DNA of 64,000 nucleotides from GCA-2731375 sp964344935 (GCA_964344935.1 CAYFPL010000010.1:1-64000); one strand, 5' to 3'; numbered from the stretch's first letter, positions 1-8,830 are shown. Numbers and translations are program-made. Notes: generated by a model not told the origin, from the sequence alone.

Positions 1-54
1 AGCGCAACCTTGCCAAGGTTGAAGTCGTGAGTTCGAATCTCATCGCCCGCTCCA
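1..54 (+). tRNA. tRNA-Gly (GCC), 3' part
   Basis: This is the 3' part of a glycine tRNA; the 5' acceptor strand and D arm lie outside the window. The anticodon stem is CAACC (5-9) with GGTTG (17-21), and the loop TTGCCAA (10-16) carries anticodon GCC at 12-14. The T arm has stem 27-31/39-43 (one G-T pair) and loop TTCGAAT. The acceptor 3' strand CGCCCGC (44-50) is followed by discriminator T51 and an encoded CCA (52-54). Confidence 0.93.
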
Positions 55-135
55 TTTTTCCCTCAGAATAGAACGAGTTATCGACAGACCTGCGCGGGGC
101 GGCCGTTCACACCCTTTATTAACCAATTCGGATCA

Positions 136-1317
136 ATGTTGCAGATTGAGCATTCCGATCCTTTTGGGCCAGACGAGGGCATGTCTGCAGATCTCAATAA
201 GCTAGAGAACCTGATCGAGGTCGCGCACGAGACGTCATCTGAGAAGCGGCGCGAGCTTCTTGAAGGCGTAACCGATCTGTTTCTCGACGCCGGGCCGGCG
301 ATGAACGATGGCGAACAGCACATCGCCGCCGATATTCTGAGCCAGGTCGCCAGCAAGGTGGAGCGCGAAGTGCGCGCGCGCCTAAGCTATCGCCTGGCCG
401 ATCTGGACGACGCGCCGGTGGATCTGATCCGCCAGTTGGCGAATGACGAAATCCAGGTGGCCCAGCCTCTGTTGGAACGCAGCGCCGCGCTGAGCGATCA
501 GGACCTGGTCGATATCATCAACCGCCAGGGCAAAGAGCATCAGATGTCGGTGAGCCAACGTGCCCAGATCAGCGCCGGTGTCACGGACGCCCTGGTTGAG
601 TGCGGCGACGACGAGGTTGTGCTGTCTCTGATCAACAACGAAGGGGCCGAATTCTCCCGCGCCGCGATGGAGAATGTGGTCGAGCGATCGGAAACCAGCG
701 AAATTCTGCACAAGCCACTGCTCGACCGCGACGACTTACCACCTGATCTGATGCACAACATGTTCTGGTGGGTCAGCGCGGAACTGAAGAAGCATATTCT
801 GACGGCGGTGGATGTGGATGAAGCCGTGGTGGACCAGATGCTGGCGGAAGCCCAACGCGGCATGGAAGCTGGTCAGGAAGACGACGGCGACGGCCTAAGC
901 AAAGTTGAACGCGCCATACGACGCAAGATGCGCCTGGGGCAATTGAACCAGGATTCCCTTGTGCAATACCTACGCCGCGGCCAAATGCCCGAATTCATTG
1001 CCGCCCTGGCGCAACTGACGGAAATCGACGGCAAAACCGCACGGCGTATCGTCTTCACGCCCGGTCATGAGGCAGTGGCAGTGGCCTGCCGGGCCAAGGA
1101 GTTCGATCTTTCCACATTCTCGACCATCGTGCTGCTGCTGGCCGGCGCAACGGAAGACGAGGCCGCCTCGGGGGTGCAAAAGCAGTTGCGCCGTCCCGAG
1201 GAAGTCGCGGAATTGCTGGAATTGTACAAACAGGTCCCGGTCGAAACCGCGAAACGCGCCATGCGTTTTTGGGCGATACGCCAGCAATCCCTGAATGAAG
1301 GTAGCGCCGGGGCCTAA
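136..1317 (+). CDS. DUF2336 domain-containing protein
   Basis: A 393-residue cytoplasmic, acidic, largely helical protein with no membrane segment or signal peptide. The repeated helical-hairpin pattern, with recurring segments such as DDLPPDL and RRGQMPEF, resembles the DUF2336 family found mainly in Alphaproteobacteria. Its biochemical role is unknown. The start is uncertain: ATG 136 has only a weak ribosome site, and in-frame ATG 181 is preceded by GAGGG placed too close to serve well. The true protein may therefore begin at MSADLNKL. It stands alone between tRNA-Gly and the spermidine synthase gene. Confidence 0.75.
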   Translation: MLQIEHSDPFGPDEGMSADLNKLENLIEVAHETSSEKRRELLEGVTDLFLDAGPAMNDGEQHIAADILSQVASKVEREVRARLSYRLADLDDAPVDLIRQLANDEIQVAQPLLERSAALSDQDLVDIINRQGKEHQMSVSQRAQISAGVTDALVECGDDEVVLSLINNEGAEFSRAAMENVVERSETSEILHKPLLDRDDLPPDLMHNMFWWVSAELKKHILTAVDVDEAVVDQMLAEAQRGMEAGQEDDGDGLSKVERAIRRKMRLGQLNQDSLVQYLRRGQMPEFIAALAQLTEIDGKTARRIVFTPGHEAVAVACRAKEFDLSTFSTIVLLLAGATEDEAASGVQKQLRRPEEVAELLELYKQVPVETAKRAMRFWAIRQQSLNEGSAGA

Positions 1318-1363
1318 ATCGCGCATATTGTGGCCCCCATGGTTCACCTGATGGGGCGCCGCC

Positions 1364-2212
1364 ATGCCGGAGCAATGGTTTCGCGAGACACTGCATCCCG
1401 AGTTGCAGGCCGGCATCCGGATGGACCGGCTGATATTCCAGGGCCGCACGCCGTTTCAATCCGTCCTGATTTTCGACAATGATTTCCTCGGCCGGGTCCT
1501 GGTGCTGGATGACGTGGTGCAGACCACGGAACGGGACGAATTCATCTATCACGAGATGCTGGCGCACGTGGCGCTTCTATCGCTGGAAAAGCCGCGCGAT
1601 GTATTGATCATCGGAGGCGGTGACGGCGGCTGCCTGGAAGAGGTCCTGAAACACCCAGTCGACCGGGCCACCATGATCGAACTGGATCGCGAAGTGGTGG
1701 ACCTTTGCCGCAAGCACCTGCCTATGATCTGCGCCGGCGCCTTCGAAGATCCGCGCACGGAGCTACGGATTGAGGATGGCGCCAAATTTCTGGCCGAAAC
1801 CGACCGCCGGTTCGACGCCATAATCATCGATTCAACCGACCCGATCGGGCCGGGTGCCGTGCTGTTCAGCCCGGAATTCTACGCCAATTGCCGCCGCTGC
1901 CTGACCCCGGCGGGTATCTTGGTAACGCAAAACGGCGTCCCATTCATACAGGCCGAGGAACTGGCATCTTCGGCGCAGGCATTCGCCGAGCTCTTTAGAT
2001 ACCCACGTTTCTTCTTTGCGACCGTGCCCATGTATGTGGGCGGCACCATGGCATTCGGCTGTGCCAGCCAAGGCACAGATGCCGGCGCCGTCGCGGAAGA
2101 CCTGCTTATGGAGCGGCAGGACGAACGCGGCCTGTCCTTGCGGTGTTATTCTCCGGCCGTTCACCTTTCGGCATTCGCCACGCCACCCTACGTGCAGGCA
2201 TTACTCCCTTAG
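1364..2212 (+). CDS. speE: Spermidine synthase (polyamine aminopropyltransferase)
   Basis: Transfers the aminopropyl group of decarboxylated S-adenosylmethionine to putrescine to make spermidine in the cytoplasm. The 282-residue length is normal for bacterial SpeE. The N-terminal beta domain is followed by the Rossmann-like fold with the GGGDGG dcSAM-binding motif (84-89), the conserved HEMLAHV helix before it, and the DSTDPIGP loop (about 155-162) that holds the catalytic Asp. No speD lies nearby, so decarboxylated SAM must come from a gene elsewhere. It could be a related aminopropyltransferase, since putrescine specificity cannot be proved from sequence. Confidence 0.9.
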   Translation: MPEQWFRETLHPELQAGIRMDRLIFQGRTPFQSVLIFDNDFLGRVLVLDDVVQTTERDEFIYHEMLAHVALLSLEKPRDVLIIGGGDGGCLEEVLKHPVDRATMIELDREVVDLCRKHLPMICAGAFEDPRTELRIEDGAKFLAETDRRFDAIIIDSTDPIGPGAVLFSPEFYANCRRCLTPAGILVTQNGVPFIQAEELASSAQAFAELFRYPRFFFATVPMYVGGTMAFGCASQGTDAGAVAEDLLMERQDERGLSLRCYSPAVHLSAFATPPYVQALLP

Positions 2213-2506
2213 GCAAGTAGTTGCGGAATTTAACTTCAAGCGGATCAAAGTAATGAAGGGAGCCGCTAGATGCTCAGGCGCGGGACGACAACCCGTGACC
2301 GAATGGCTGCTTCACAATTCGCCTAAGCGGTTTGGTCAAATAATGATTATGTTACAAACGCAACACATAAATATATATTAAACATAATAATTACATTATT
2401 TAAATATAACCTACATTTATGGATTTTTATACTCAATAAAATTTCCAAATAATACAATACTAAATACCGTTTTTTAATATACAGCCTATATCTTCCCCCT
2501 CTTAAC
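2213..2506. other. AT-rich intergenic island
   Basis: A gene-free stretch between speE and the small secreted-protein gene. A hand count over 2341-2480 gives 24 G/C in 140 bases (about 17%), against clearly GC-rich flanks. It holds long A/T runs and many TATAAT-like hexamers, so promoters cannot be singled out. No convincing reading frame is seen; a 17-codon frame beginning at 2270 is unsupported. It may be a curved or silenced promoter region, a small-RNA locus or foreign DNA. Confidence 0.7.
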
Positions 2507-2538
2507 CTTAACGATTCATCGGATCGTTGGGTTTTTTT
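2507..2538 (+). terminator. Intrinsic terminator or leader attenuator
   Basis: The arms AACGAT (2510-2515) and ATCGTT (2523-2528) enclose a 7-base loop. The stem extends outward through two T-G pairs and one C-G pair (2507-2509 with 2529-2531). Seven T residues (2532-2538) follow at once, giving the form of a Rho-independent terminator. It sits 55 bases before the ATG at 2594, so it either ends a transcript from the AT-rich island or speE, or acts as an attenuator in the leader of the next gene. Confidence 0.6.
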
Positions 2539-2593
2539 CAACGCATTGCCGTTCAAGAGGGAACCGGCAGAAGAAAACGAAGAGGGAAGTTTC

Positions 2594-2974
2594 ATGTACA
2601 AGTTTTTTCTAGCGTTTGTTGGTCTGCTCATGTTGTCGGTCGCCGCGATGGCCCCGACTGCCGCCTCAGCAGCGGAGAAGACGGATTGTGCCGTTTCCTA
2701 CACGCGGACTGCCTGTCCGGGTCAGGAAGCTACGTCCTACAAGAAGTGCGGCGGGAACCAGTCCTGTGTGAAGTACAAGAAGGCGGATTCGTTGGCGTCC
2801 TGTCAGAAGGCAGCCATGAAATCCTGCCGCAACCGTCGCCTGAATATTACCAAGAACAAGGTGATCACCGCCATGTTCAAAGGCACGGCCATACAGACAC
2901 CTTCGGGGAAGGATGATTTCTGCCAGGATTATCCCAAGCGTTCCGAAGAGTTCAATCACTGCGACGCCGAGTAA
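2594..2974 (+). CDS. Small secreted Cys-rich protein, unknown function
   Basis: A 126-residue protein I do not recognise. The first 27 residues are a clear Sec signal peptide: MYKFF, a hydrophobic core, and the likely cleavage after ASA. The mature part is about 100 residues, basic in the middle, with eight cysteines (CAV, ACPG, KKCGG, SCVK, SCQK, SCRN, FCQD, HCDAE), probably four disulfides in the periplasm or outside. The start is ATG 2594 because AGAGGGA lies 6 bases upstream; an in-frame ATG at 2546 would add a charged stretch before the signal. Its promoter region is unusually AT-rich and contains a terminator-like hairpin. Confidence 0.8.
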   Translation: MYKFFLAFVGLLMLSVAAMAPTAASAAEKTDCAVSYTRTACPGQEATSYKKCGGNQSCVKYKKADSLASCQKAAMKSCRNRRLNITKNKVITAMFKGTAIQTPSGKDDFCQDYPKRSEEFNHCDAE

Positions 2975-3149
2975 TGAGGTCGCAACACGGAAAGGCCCAA
3001 TAGGTAAGACGATCGGTTCAGGGGCCGGTGCTGACGAGCTAACGACGGCAGCCCGCCTCTGAACGATCTACCGCGATAAGACCGGCCCTGCCATGAATTT
3101 GGGGGGTGGTCGCGGCGACGATCCGGCCTATTCCACATGGAGAAGAAAG

Positions 3150-5126
3150 ATGGACATCATCAAGATATTGAAACTGAAATCCATGAAGATCCGCACCCAA
3201 GTGCTGACTGTGGTAGGGGTTGCTATACTGGGATACGGGGCCATTGGAGGGGTGTATTACGTCTCGAACCTCAATCAACAGGGCCTGCAAGAAAAACAGC
3301 TTGAGGCCACGGCGGTGGTACGTACCGTCAATTCCCTGCAGACCGGTTTCCTGCAGGAACGCCGCGCGGAGAAGGATTTTTTCCTGCGCACCAAGCTGAA
3401 ATACGCCGACCGCCATGCCGCCACCGCCGCCGCCATGGAAGTGCGGTTCCAAGAATTGACGGAACTGACCCACTCGGAAGAGGGCAAGGCCAAGGTCGAA
3501 GCCATGCATGTCTCATTCAAACGCTATGTGGAGCAGTTCAAGAAGGTGGTCGAAGCGCGTAAGAAGATCGGCCTGACACCCAAGGACGGCCTGCGTGGAA
3601 AGCTGCGCAAGGCAGTGCATGATGCCGAAGAAGAAATCAAGAATATGAACCTTCCTTTGCTTGAAGCGGCCTTGTTGAGCATGCGCCGTTCGGAGAAGGA
3701 TTTCATGCTGCGCCTCGATCCGAAATATGTCGGCCGGTTGGAGAAGGGTTTGGCCCATTACCTTGAAGTCATCGACACCTATGTGGAGGACGAGGACGAC
3801 AAGGAATATCTCTCCGACATGGGTGAGATCTATTTTGCTGGTTTCAAAAAAGTGTCCGACAGCCTGCTGGCCGAACAAAAGGCGCGCAAAATTCTGTCAA
3901 GTATCTTCGCTGAAATCGAGCCGCAGTTGAAAGCGATCCAGGAGGCTGACAACACCGCCTTCGATGCTGCCAACACCCATCTTGCGGACAGCGCGAAAAT
4001 CACTTTCATGATCATCGTCGCGACCATGTTGTTCTCCGCCGTCATGGCGGCCGCCCTGGGTATGCTGATCGTGCGCACCCTGAGCGTCCCCGTAGTAGAA
4101 ATGACCGGCGCCATGGTTTCCCTGGCGAACGGTAATCTGGAGACCGAGGTGCCAGCCCGCGAATTCCAGAACGAATTGGGTGAAATGGCCGAGGCCGTCG
4201 AGACCTTCAAGCAGAACGCCGTCATGGCAAAGAAACTGGAAGAAGAAGCCAAGGCCGAACAGGCCGAGCGCGAGGCACGGGCCCGCAAGATTGCGGCCCT
4301 GTGCGACCGGTTCGACGAGACAGTCTCGGTGGCATTGGAGAGCGTGGCCGATTCCTCCAATCAGATGGAATCGTCGGCGAAGACCATGGTCAAAGTGGCG
4401 GAAGGGGCCGGCCAACGCTCGCAGGCGGTGTCCGCCGCCTCCGAACAGGCCAGCGGCAATGTCCAGACCGTTGCCGCCGCGTCCGAAGAGCTGTCCGCTT
4501 CGATCCAGGAAATCTCCAGCCAGGTTTCGTCTTCCGCCGATATCGCTCAGGAAGCGGTAACTGCGGCCGATGATGCAACCCTGCAGGTCCAGGGCCTGGT
4601 AGAGGCTTCGCAAAAGATCGGCGACGTGGTCGATCTGATCAATGACATCGCCTCGCAAACCAATCTGCTGGCCCTGAACGCCACGATCGAGGCGGCGCGT
4701 GCGGGCGAGGCGGGCAAGGGCTTTGCCGTTGTCGCTTCCGAGGTGAAAAATCTTGCCACCCAGACCGGCAAGGCCACCGAAGAGATTGCCGGTCAGATCT
4801 CGGCCATTCAAGGGGCGACAAACGAGGCCGTCACGGCGATCGAGGGCATCGCATCGACCATCGGCAAGATCTCGGAGATCAGCGGTTCCATCGCCGCCGC
4901 CGTGGAGCAGCAAGGCGCCTCTACAAGCGAGATCAGCCGCAATGCCCAGGAGGCAGCGTCTGGTACGGAGGAGGTGAACAACAACATCGCCGGCGTTTCG
5001 CAGGCGACGGCCGAGACCGGCCAGTCAGCGGGTGATGTTTTGAGCGCTTCCCAGGAATTGACCAGCCAATCGGAAAACCTCAAACAAAGCGTCGGCAGCT
5101 TCCTGCGCGAGGTCAAGGCTGCCTAA
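3150..5126 (+). CDS. Methyl-accepting chemotaxis protein with HBM-type sensor
   Basis: A membrane chemoreceptor that would signal through CheA/CheW. Near the N terminus there is one membrane segment (about residues 20-40). A periplasmic helical sensor follows, carrying twice the motif R(R/S)xEKDFxLR, a hallmark of the helical bimodular (HBM) domain that binds small organic acids in known members. A second membrane segment (about 290-315), a HAMP domain and the cytoplasmic signalling coiled coil come next, with the conserved hairpin tip including DIASQTNLLALNATIEAARAG. The start is ATG 3150, preceded by GGAGAAG; in-frame ATG 3093 has no such site. No che genes are adjacent, and the ligand is unknown. 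Confidence 0.92.
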   Translation: MDIIKILKLKSMKIRTQVLTVVGVAILGYGAIGGVYYVSNLNQQGLQEKQLEATAVVRTVNSLQTGFLQERRAEKDFFLRTKLKYADRHAATAAAMEVRFQELTELTHSEEGKAKVEAMHVSFKRYVEQFKKVVEARKKIGLTPKDGLRGKLRKAVHDAEEEIKNMNLPLLEAALLSMRRSEKDFMLRLDPKYVGRLEKGLAHYLEVIDTYVEDEDDKEYLSDMGEIYFAGFKKVSDSLLAEQKARKILSSIFAEIEPQLKAIQEADNTAFDAANTHLADSAKITFMIIVATMLFSAVMAAALGMLIVRTLSVPVVEMTGAMVSLANGNLETEVPAREFQNELGEMAEAVETFKQNAVMAKKLEEEAKAEQAEREARARKIAALCDRFDETVSVALESVADSSNQMESSAKTMVKVAEGAGQRSQAVSAASEQASGNVQTVAAASEELSASIQEISSQVSSSADIAQEAVTAADDATLQVQGLVEASQKIGDVVDLINDIASQTNLLALNATIEAARAGEAGKGFAVVASEVKNLATQTGKATEEIAGQISAIQGATNEAVTAIEGIASTIGKISEISGSIAAAVEQQGASTSEISRNAQEAASGTEEVNNNIAGVSQATAETGQSAGDVLSASQELTSQSENLKQSVGSFLREVKAA

Positions 5127-5159
5127 CCCGCTCAAACCCACATGCCGGAGGGTGGGGGC

Positions 5160-5187
5160 CCCCGGCCGAACCTAGGTTCGGCCGGGG
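5160..5187. terminator. Perfect 28-bp palindrome, probable bidirectional terminator
   Basis: CCCCGGCCGAACC (5160-5172) and its exact reverse complement (5175-5187) flank TA. It lies between the convergent ends of the chemoreceptor gene and the GST gene and could form a very stable hairpin in either transcript. There is no T tract, so it may block RNA polymerase or protect 3' ends rather than act as a classical terminator. Confidence 0.5.
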
Positions 5188-5206
5188 TCGCTTATTGGGG
5201 ATCCGG

Positions 5207-5839
5207 TCAATCCAAGGGATTGGTCGCCGTGACACTTTCCCGCGTGGCCAAGTTCGCCCACCAGGCCGACAGTTTGGGATATTTCTCGAGCATGTCCCGG
5301 CCCTCCTCCGATGCGGCGAAATAGTCGATCATGGCGGCAAGGTGGAAATCGGCAAGCGATGGGTCATCGTCCGCAATGAACGGGCCGTCGGCCGCCACCG
5401 CCTCCAACGCCTTCAGAACGACCTTAGCCTTGCTGAGGCCGTCGTGGATCGCCTGTTCGTCGGAGGGTTGGCCGAACATCGGCCTGAAGACCCGGTGGGA
5501 AAATACCTGCCGCACCAGAGGTATGTAGGCATAGGAATCAACGATGGCGACGATTTGCGCCATCCGCGCCCGCGCTTTGACCTTCTCGGGCTGCAGCGAG
5601 GGGCCGGGAAAGGCCTCGTCGACATACCCGGCAATCGCCGCGGTTTCATACAGAGCGAAGTCGCCATGGACGACGACCGGGACCCGGCCGAAAGGGTGTA
5701 GATCGCCATAGTCAGCCGGAGCCGATCCATCGAAGGGATTGACTTCGATCCAGTCGGCCGCAACGCCTTTTTCGTGGCAGATCATGCTGATGATGCGGCA
5801 ATAAACGCTGTATTTGAATCCATATATGGTCAGGTTCAT
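5207..5839 (-). CDS. Glutathione S-transferase family protein
   Basis: A 210-residue cytoplasmic GST-like protein. The N-terminal thioredoxin-like domain carries the YSVYCR segment at the usual active-site position, the cis-Pro segment GRVPVV, and YETAAI matching the glutathione gamma-glutamyl contact (ES/ET). A helical C-terminal domain follows, with the DPSLADFHLAAM motif typical of GST_C. Its ATG overlaps the stop of the upstream DUF1801 gene by 4 bases, so the two are probably translated as a coupled pair. The substrate is unknown. Confidence 0.85.
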   Translation of the reverse strand: MNLTIYGFKYSVYCRIISMICHEKGVAADWIEVNPFDGSAPADYGDLHPFGRVPVVVHGDFALYETAAIAGYVDEAFPGPSLQPEKVKARARMAQIVAIVDSYAYIPLVRQVFSHRVFRPMFGQPSDEQAIHDGLSKAKVVLKALEAVAADGPFIADDDPSLADFHLAAMIDYFAASEEGRDMLEKYPKLSAWWANLATRESVTATNPLD

Positions 5840-6276
5840 TTGCTCGCGTCTTCACTCCGGGACCGTGATTTCTTGCGCGAATGATAAGTCAGGGCCAGGG
5901 CAATACAATGGCCGATGACTTCCGCACTCGGTTCATCGCCGGCTTCGATGCGCAGACCTCTGTTGCCATCGAATTTAAGACAGTCGCCGTACATTTCGCG
6001 ATATGAAGGTATCAGGGTGGTCTGGCAATGTACGAACAGTCCGATTTGCCCCGGTTCCGATTTGATCTGATCGATGCGGATGGTGGTGCCGCTGCCACTC
6101 TCCAAGGTCAGATAACTTGGCTGGCCCCATTTCAAGGTTTCCTCCAAGGGACCGACGCCCTGTATCGACGCTGCCGTATCGAAGATAAGCTGACGCAGCC
6201 TAAGCAGGGATGGCTTGACAGCGCTGGGGTAGTCTTCGAACACCGCCTCGACGTTTGCAGATTGAAACGGTTCCAT
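5836..6276 (-). CDS. DUF1801 domain-containing protein
   Basis: A 146-residue cytoplasmic protein of the DUF1801 (YdhG-like) fold. Typical features are the VxxVFxxYP start, the ETLKWGQPSYL segment, and a second half with GLFVHCQ and FDGNRGLRI. The molecular function is not established. The C-terminal tail is basic (RKKSRSRS). The gene overlaps the start of the GST gene by 4 bases, giving a two-gene operon. Confidence 0.8.
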   Translation of the reverse strand: MEPFQSANVEAVFEDYPSAVKPSLLRLRQLIFDTAASIQGVGPLEETLKWGQPSYLTLESGSGTTIRIDQIKSEPGQIGLFVHCQTTLIPSYREMYGDCLKFDGNRGLRIEAGDEPSAEVIGHCIALALTYHSRKKSRSRSEDASK

Positions 6277-6290
6277 GACCCCGCCCCGGC

Positions 6291-7880
6291 TTATGCCAAC
6301 GTACGTTCGGGCGGCAAGGTTATGGTCACCTTGGTACCTTTGCCAAGCTCGCTTTCCAGGCTTAGCGTGCCGCCATGCAGTTCCGTGAAACGCTTGGCAA
6401 GCGGCAACCCCAAGCCGGTGCCTTCGTTGCTGATGTCGGGGCGGCTGACGGCCTGTCCGAATGGTTCCAACACCTTATCAATATGGTCTTTGTGAATGCC
6501 GCACCCGTTGTCGGAAATGCTGATCTCGACGGCCCCAGCGGCCGTTTTCGCGGCCCGAATGTTAACCGCGCCACCATCGTCGGTGAATTTCACGGCATTG
6601 CTCAGCAGGTTCAGAACCGCTTGACGCAGCAACCGGACATCGGCGGAGATTTGCCCCGGATCGGGGTCGAATTCCGCCGTAAGTTTCAGCCCCTTTCGGG
6701 CCACCGTGTCGCGTACCAAGGTCTGGCAACTGTCGATCAAGTCACGCACATCTACGGTGCCCTCGTCCAGCTCCATTTCGCCGGCTTCAACTTTCGAGAC
6801 ATCCAGAATATCCGTGATCAGCGCCAGCAAATGCTGGCTCGCCACGTTGATGTCACCGGCATATTCCTTGTATTTCGGGTGCCCGATTTCGCCGAACGTT
6901 TCGTTCTCCCAAATCTGGGAAAAGCCCATGATCGCATTCAATGGCGTGCGCAGTTCGTGGCTCATATGGGCTAGAAACTCAGATTTTGCACGGCTGGCGT
7001 TCTCTGCCAATACGATAGCCTTGCGCATTTCGGCGGTGCGTTCCTCGACCCGGCGCTCAAGATCAAGTTTCGCCAGCTCGATTTCCTCCGTCCGTTCCGC
7101 AACCCTGTTTTCTAGGCCCCGGTTCAACCGTCGCAACCGCTCCTGGGCGGCCGTACGCAGTTGATATTGTTCGTTGTAGGCTTGCACCAGTTCACCAAGT
7201 TCGTCGCCCGCATGGGTTTTAGGAATCTCCACCGCATCGTGATGGGTCTTGATGTTGCGCGCCACTTGCTTCAACGGGCGGGTCAGCATGCTGTGGAACA
7301 GAAAACCCAGGATGCAGGCCAACGCGAGGTTCCGCACCACGCCCGATAACAGGATCAATCCCGATCTTTGCAGGAAATCCTCGGCGATAATGAAGGTGTC
7401 AATTGTGATGATCAAAGTACCGACGTGATACTGGTTTTCGCGGACGTGAAGGGGCAAGCTGAACCTCTTCGCTGGACCAAACAGAAACCGCGCCAGCGGT
7501 TTCATCCTGCCCTGTTTTTCGGGCCGCCGTCGTTTCGCCATGCTGTCATCATGGTTGTCGATAATTTCGGCATGGAACACGGCCCTGTATTCCATCAGAC
7601 CGTCGACGACCCGTTGGGCCAGCATATTGTCCAAACCAAACGCAGCCTGCACCGCGGAGCTGTCGGCGACACGAAGAATACGCTGAAAGGTAATGTCGGT
7701 CCGTTTCCGTTCGGCCCGCAAGTCAGCATCAATCTGAAAGGCACTGAACAGCACACCCAGGGAAAACGCCACCAAGACGGCAACCCGGGCCTGACGAAAG
7801 GACAGGCTGCGGGACAGCCGTTTTAGGCTGAGGCGCCGGCTGTTGGGCTGTTTCTCCACGATCTCTTCGCCGGTATTCAT
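6291..7880 (-). CDS. Membrane sensor histidine kinase (HAMP, HisKA, HATPase)
   Basis: A 529-residue kinase. It has TM1 at about 31-50, a periplasmic loop of roughly 120 residues, TM2 at about 174-197, HAMP to about 245, a coiled coil 245-300, HisKA with HMSHELRTP (phosphorylatable His308), and an HATPase with N box NLLSNAVKF, G1 DNGCGIH and G2 GTGLGLPLAK. No receiver domain follows and no response regulator is adjacent, so the partner lies elsewhere. It begins 6 bases after the stop of a periplasmic binding-protein gene, which suggests that protein supplies the signal to the kinase. Confidence 0.9.
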   Translation of the reverse strand: MNTGEEIVEKQPNSRRLSLKRLSRSLSFRQARVAVLVAFSLGVLFSAFQIDADLRAERKRTDITFQRILRVADSSAVQAAFGLDNMLAQRVVDGLMEYRAVFHAEIIDNHDDSMAKRRRPEKQGRMKPLARFLFGPAKRFSLPLHVRENQYHVGTLIITIDTFIIAEDFLQRSGLILLSGVVRNLALACILGFLFHSMLTRPLKQVARNIKTHHDAVEIPKTHAGDELGELVQAYNEQYQLRTAAQERLRRLNRGLENRVAERTEEIELAKLDLERRVEERTAEMRKAIVLAENASRAKSEFLAHMSHELRTPLNAIMGFSQIWENETFGEIGHPKYKEYAGDINVASQHLLALITDILDVSKVEAGEMELDEGTVDVRDLIDSCQTLVRDTVARKGLKLTAEFDPDPGQISADVRLLRQAVLNLLSNAVKFTDDGGAVNIRAAKTAAGAVEISISDNGCGIHKDHIDKVLEPFGQAVSRPDISNEGTGLGLPLAKRFTELHGGTLSLESELGKGTKVTITLPPERTLA

Positions 7881-7886
7881 CGCGAA

Positions 7887-8663
7887 TTACTCGGTGAAGC
7901 CTGGCGTATACTTTGCCCGAATACGCTCGAATACGCCTTCGCTGCGCAACTGGCGGGCGGCCGTTCGCAGCTTTGCGATATTGGCTGGATCCACATCGGG
8001 GCGGCACTGAAGCCACAACGGCGACTTCAGGAAGACGAAGGGACGGCCGATCTCCGACGTTCTCACGCCGTTCAAGCCGAGGCTATGATAGATCGCAATG
8101 TCGGAACCGGCGATGGCGTCTACCCGGCCCGCTTTCAATACCGCCGCACTTTGAATATAGCCATTGGTTAGAAGCCGCTCGATGCGCGGATCCGTCATGA
8201 TCGGCACGCCGCTGTAACTTCCCCTCGGTATCGCCAGCTTCAAGCCGTACAGATCCTCGAAGACATTGATTTCCAGTCCCGTTTTCGGGACTACAATGGA
8301 GTTCACGTTGGCAAGTATTTCAGCCACCTGGATGAGGCCCAGTTTGTCCCAGGCGAGTGGAAGAAACGTGGCACAGGAAATACTGCCCTTCTCCATTTCC
8401 TTGTGGATCCGTTTCAGCGGCATCACCTGATCCCGATGAGTAAGGCCGGCCCGATGCACCACCGCGCTGTTGATGTCGCGCAGCATCCCCTTACGACCGT
8501 CCGGATCCCCAATAAGGGCATAGGGCGGCAAATCAAATGTCCCAAAGCGGATTTCCGCTGCCGCCCCGGCTGCAAAGTTCATGGCAAGGAGGAATGGGCA
8601 AAGGACCGCCCTGGCCCAGGACCAAGTTCGCTTCAAATACGCTGAACTGAAAAGCTCCCTCAT
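7887..8663 (-). CDS. Periplasmic solute-binding protein (SBP_bac_3 fold)
   Basis: A 258-residue protein with a long N-terminal signal peptide ending near GAAAE. The mature part opens with IRFGTFDLPPYAL and continues in the pattern of family 3 solute-binding proteins, as in amino-acid binding proteins and the sensors of BvgS-type kinases. RRDIN-like and AIAGSDIAIYHSLG segments match the second lobe. No ABC permease or ATPase gene is near. It is immediately followed by a histidine kinase gene, which favours a signalling role over uptake. The ligand is unknown. Confidence 0.8.
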   Translation of the reverse strand: MRELFSSAYLKRTWSWARAVLCPFLLAMNFAAGAAAEIRFGTFDLPPYALIGDPDGRKGMLRDINSAVVHRAGLTHRDQVMPLKRIHKEMEKGSISCATFLPLAWDKLGLIQVAEILANVNSIVVPKTGLEINVFEDLYGLKLAIPRGSYSGVPIMTDPRIERLLTNGYIQSAAVLKAGRVDAIAGSDIAIYHSLGLNGVRTSEIGRPFVFLKSPLWLQCRPDVDPANIAKLRTAARQLRSEGVFERIRAKYTPGFTE

Positions 8664-8830
8664 GGCCTTCCCCGCAGTTCAAACGCAACCTTGTTCCAGC
8701 AACTCCGTTAAATCGTATTCATGCCAAGGCACTGGGTCGATTGCGAAACCGGCAAGCCCACCCGACACCGAAATGTATCGTTTCAGCCCATGATGATGCG
8801 GATGCGCGTCGCCAGTCTAGGATAATTTCC

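Noticed and set aside
2347..2631. 94-codon minus-strand frame through the AT-rich island
   Set aside because: Open frame results from low GC content; it has no family feature and overlaps the signal peptide region of the real gene.
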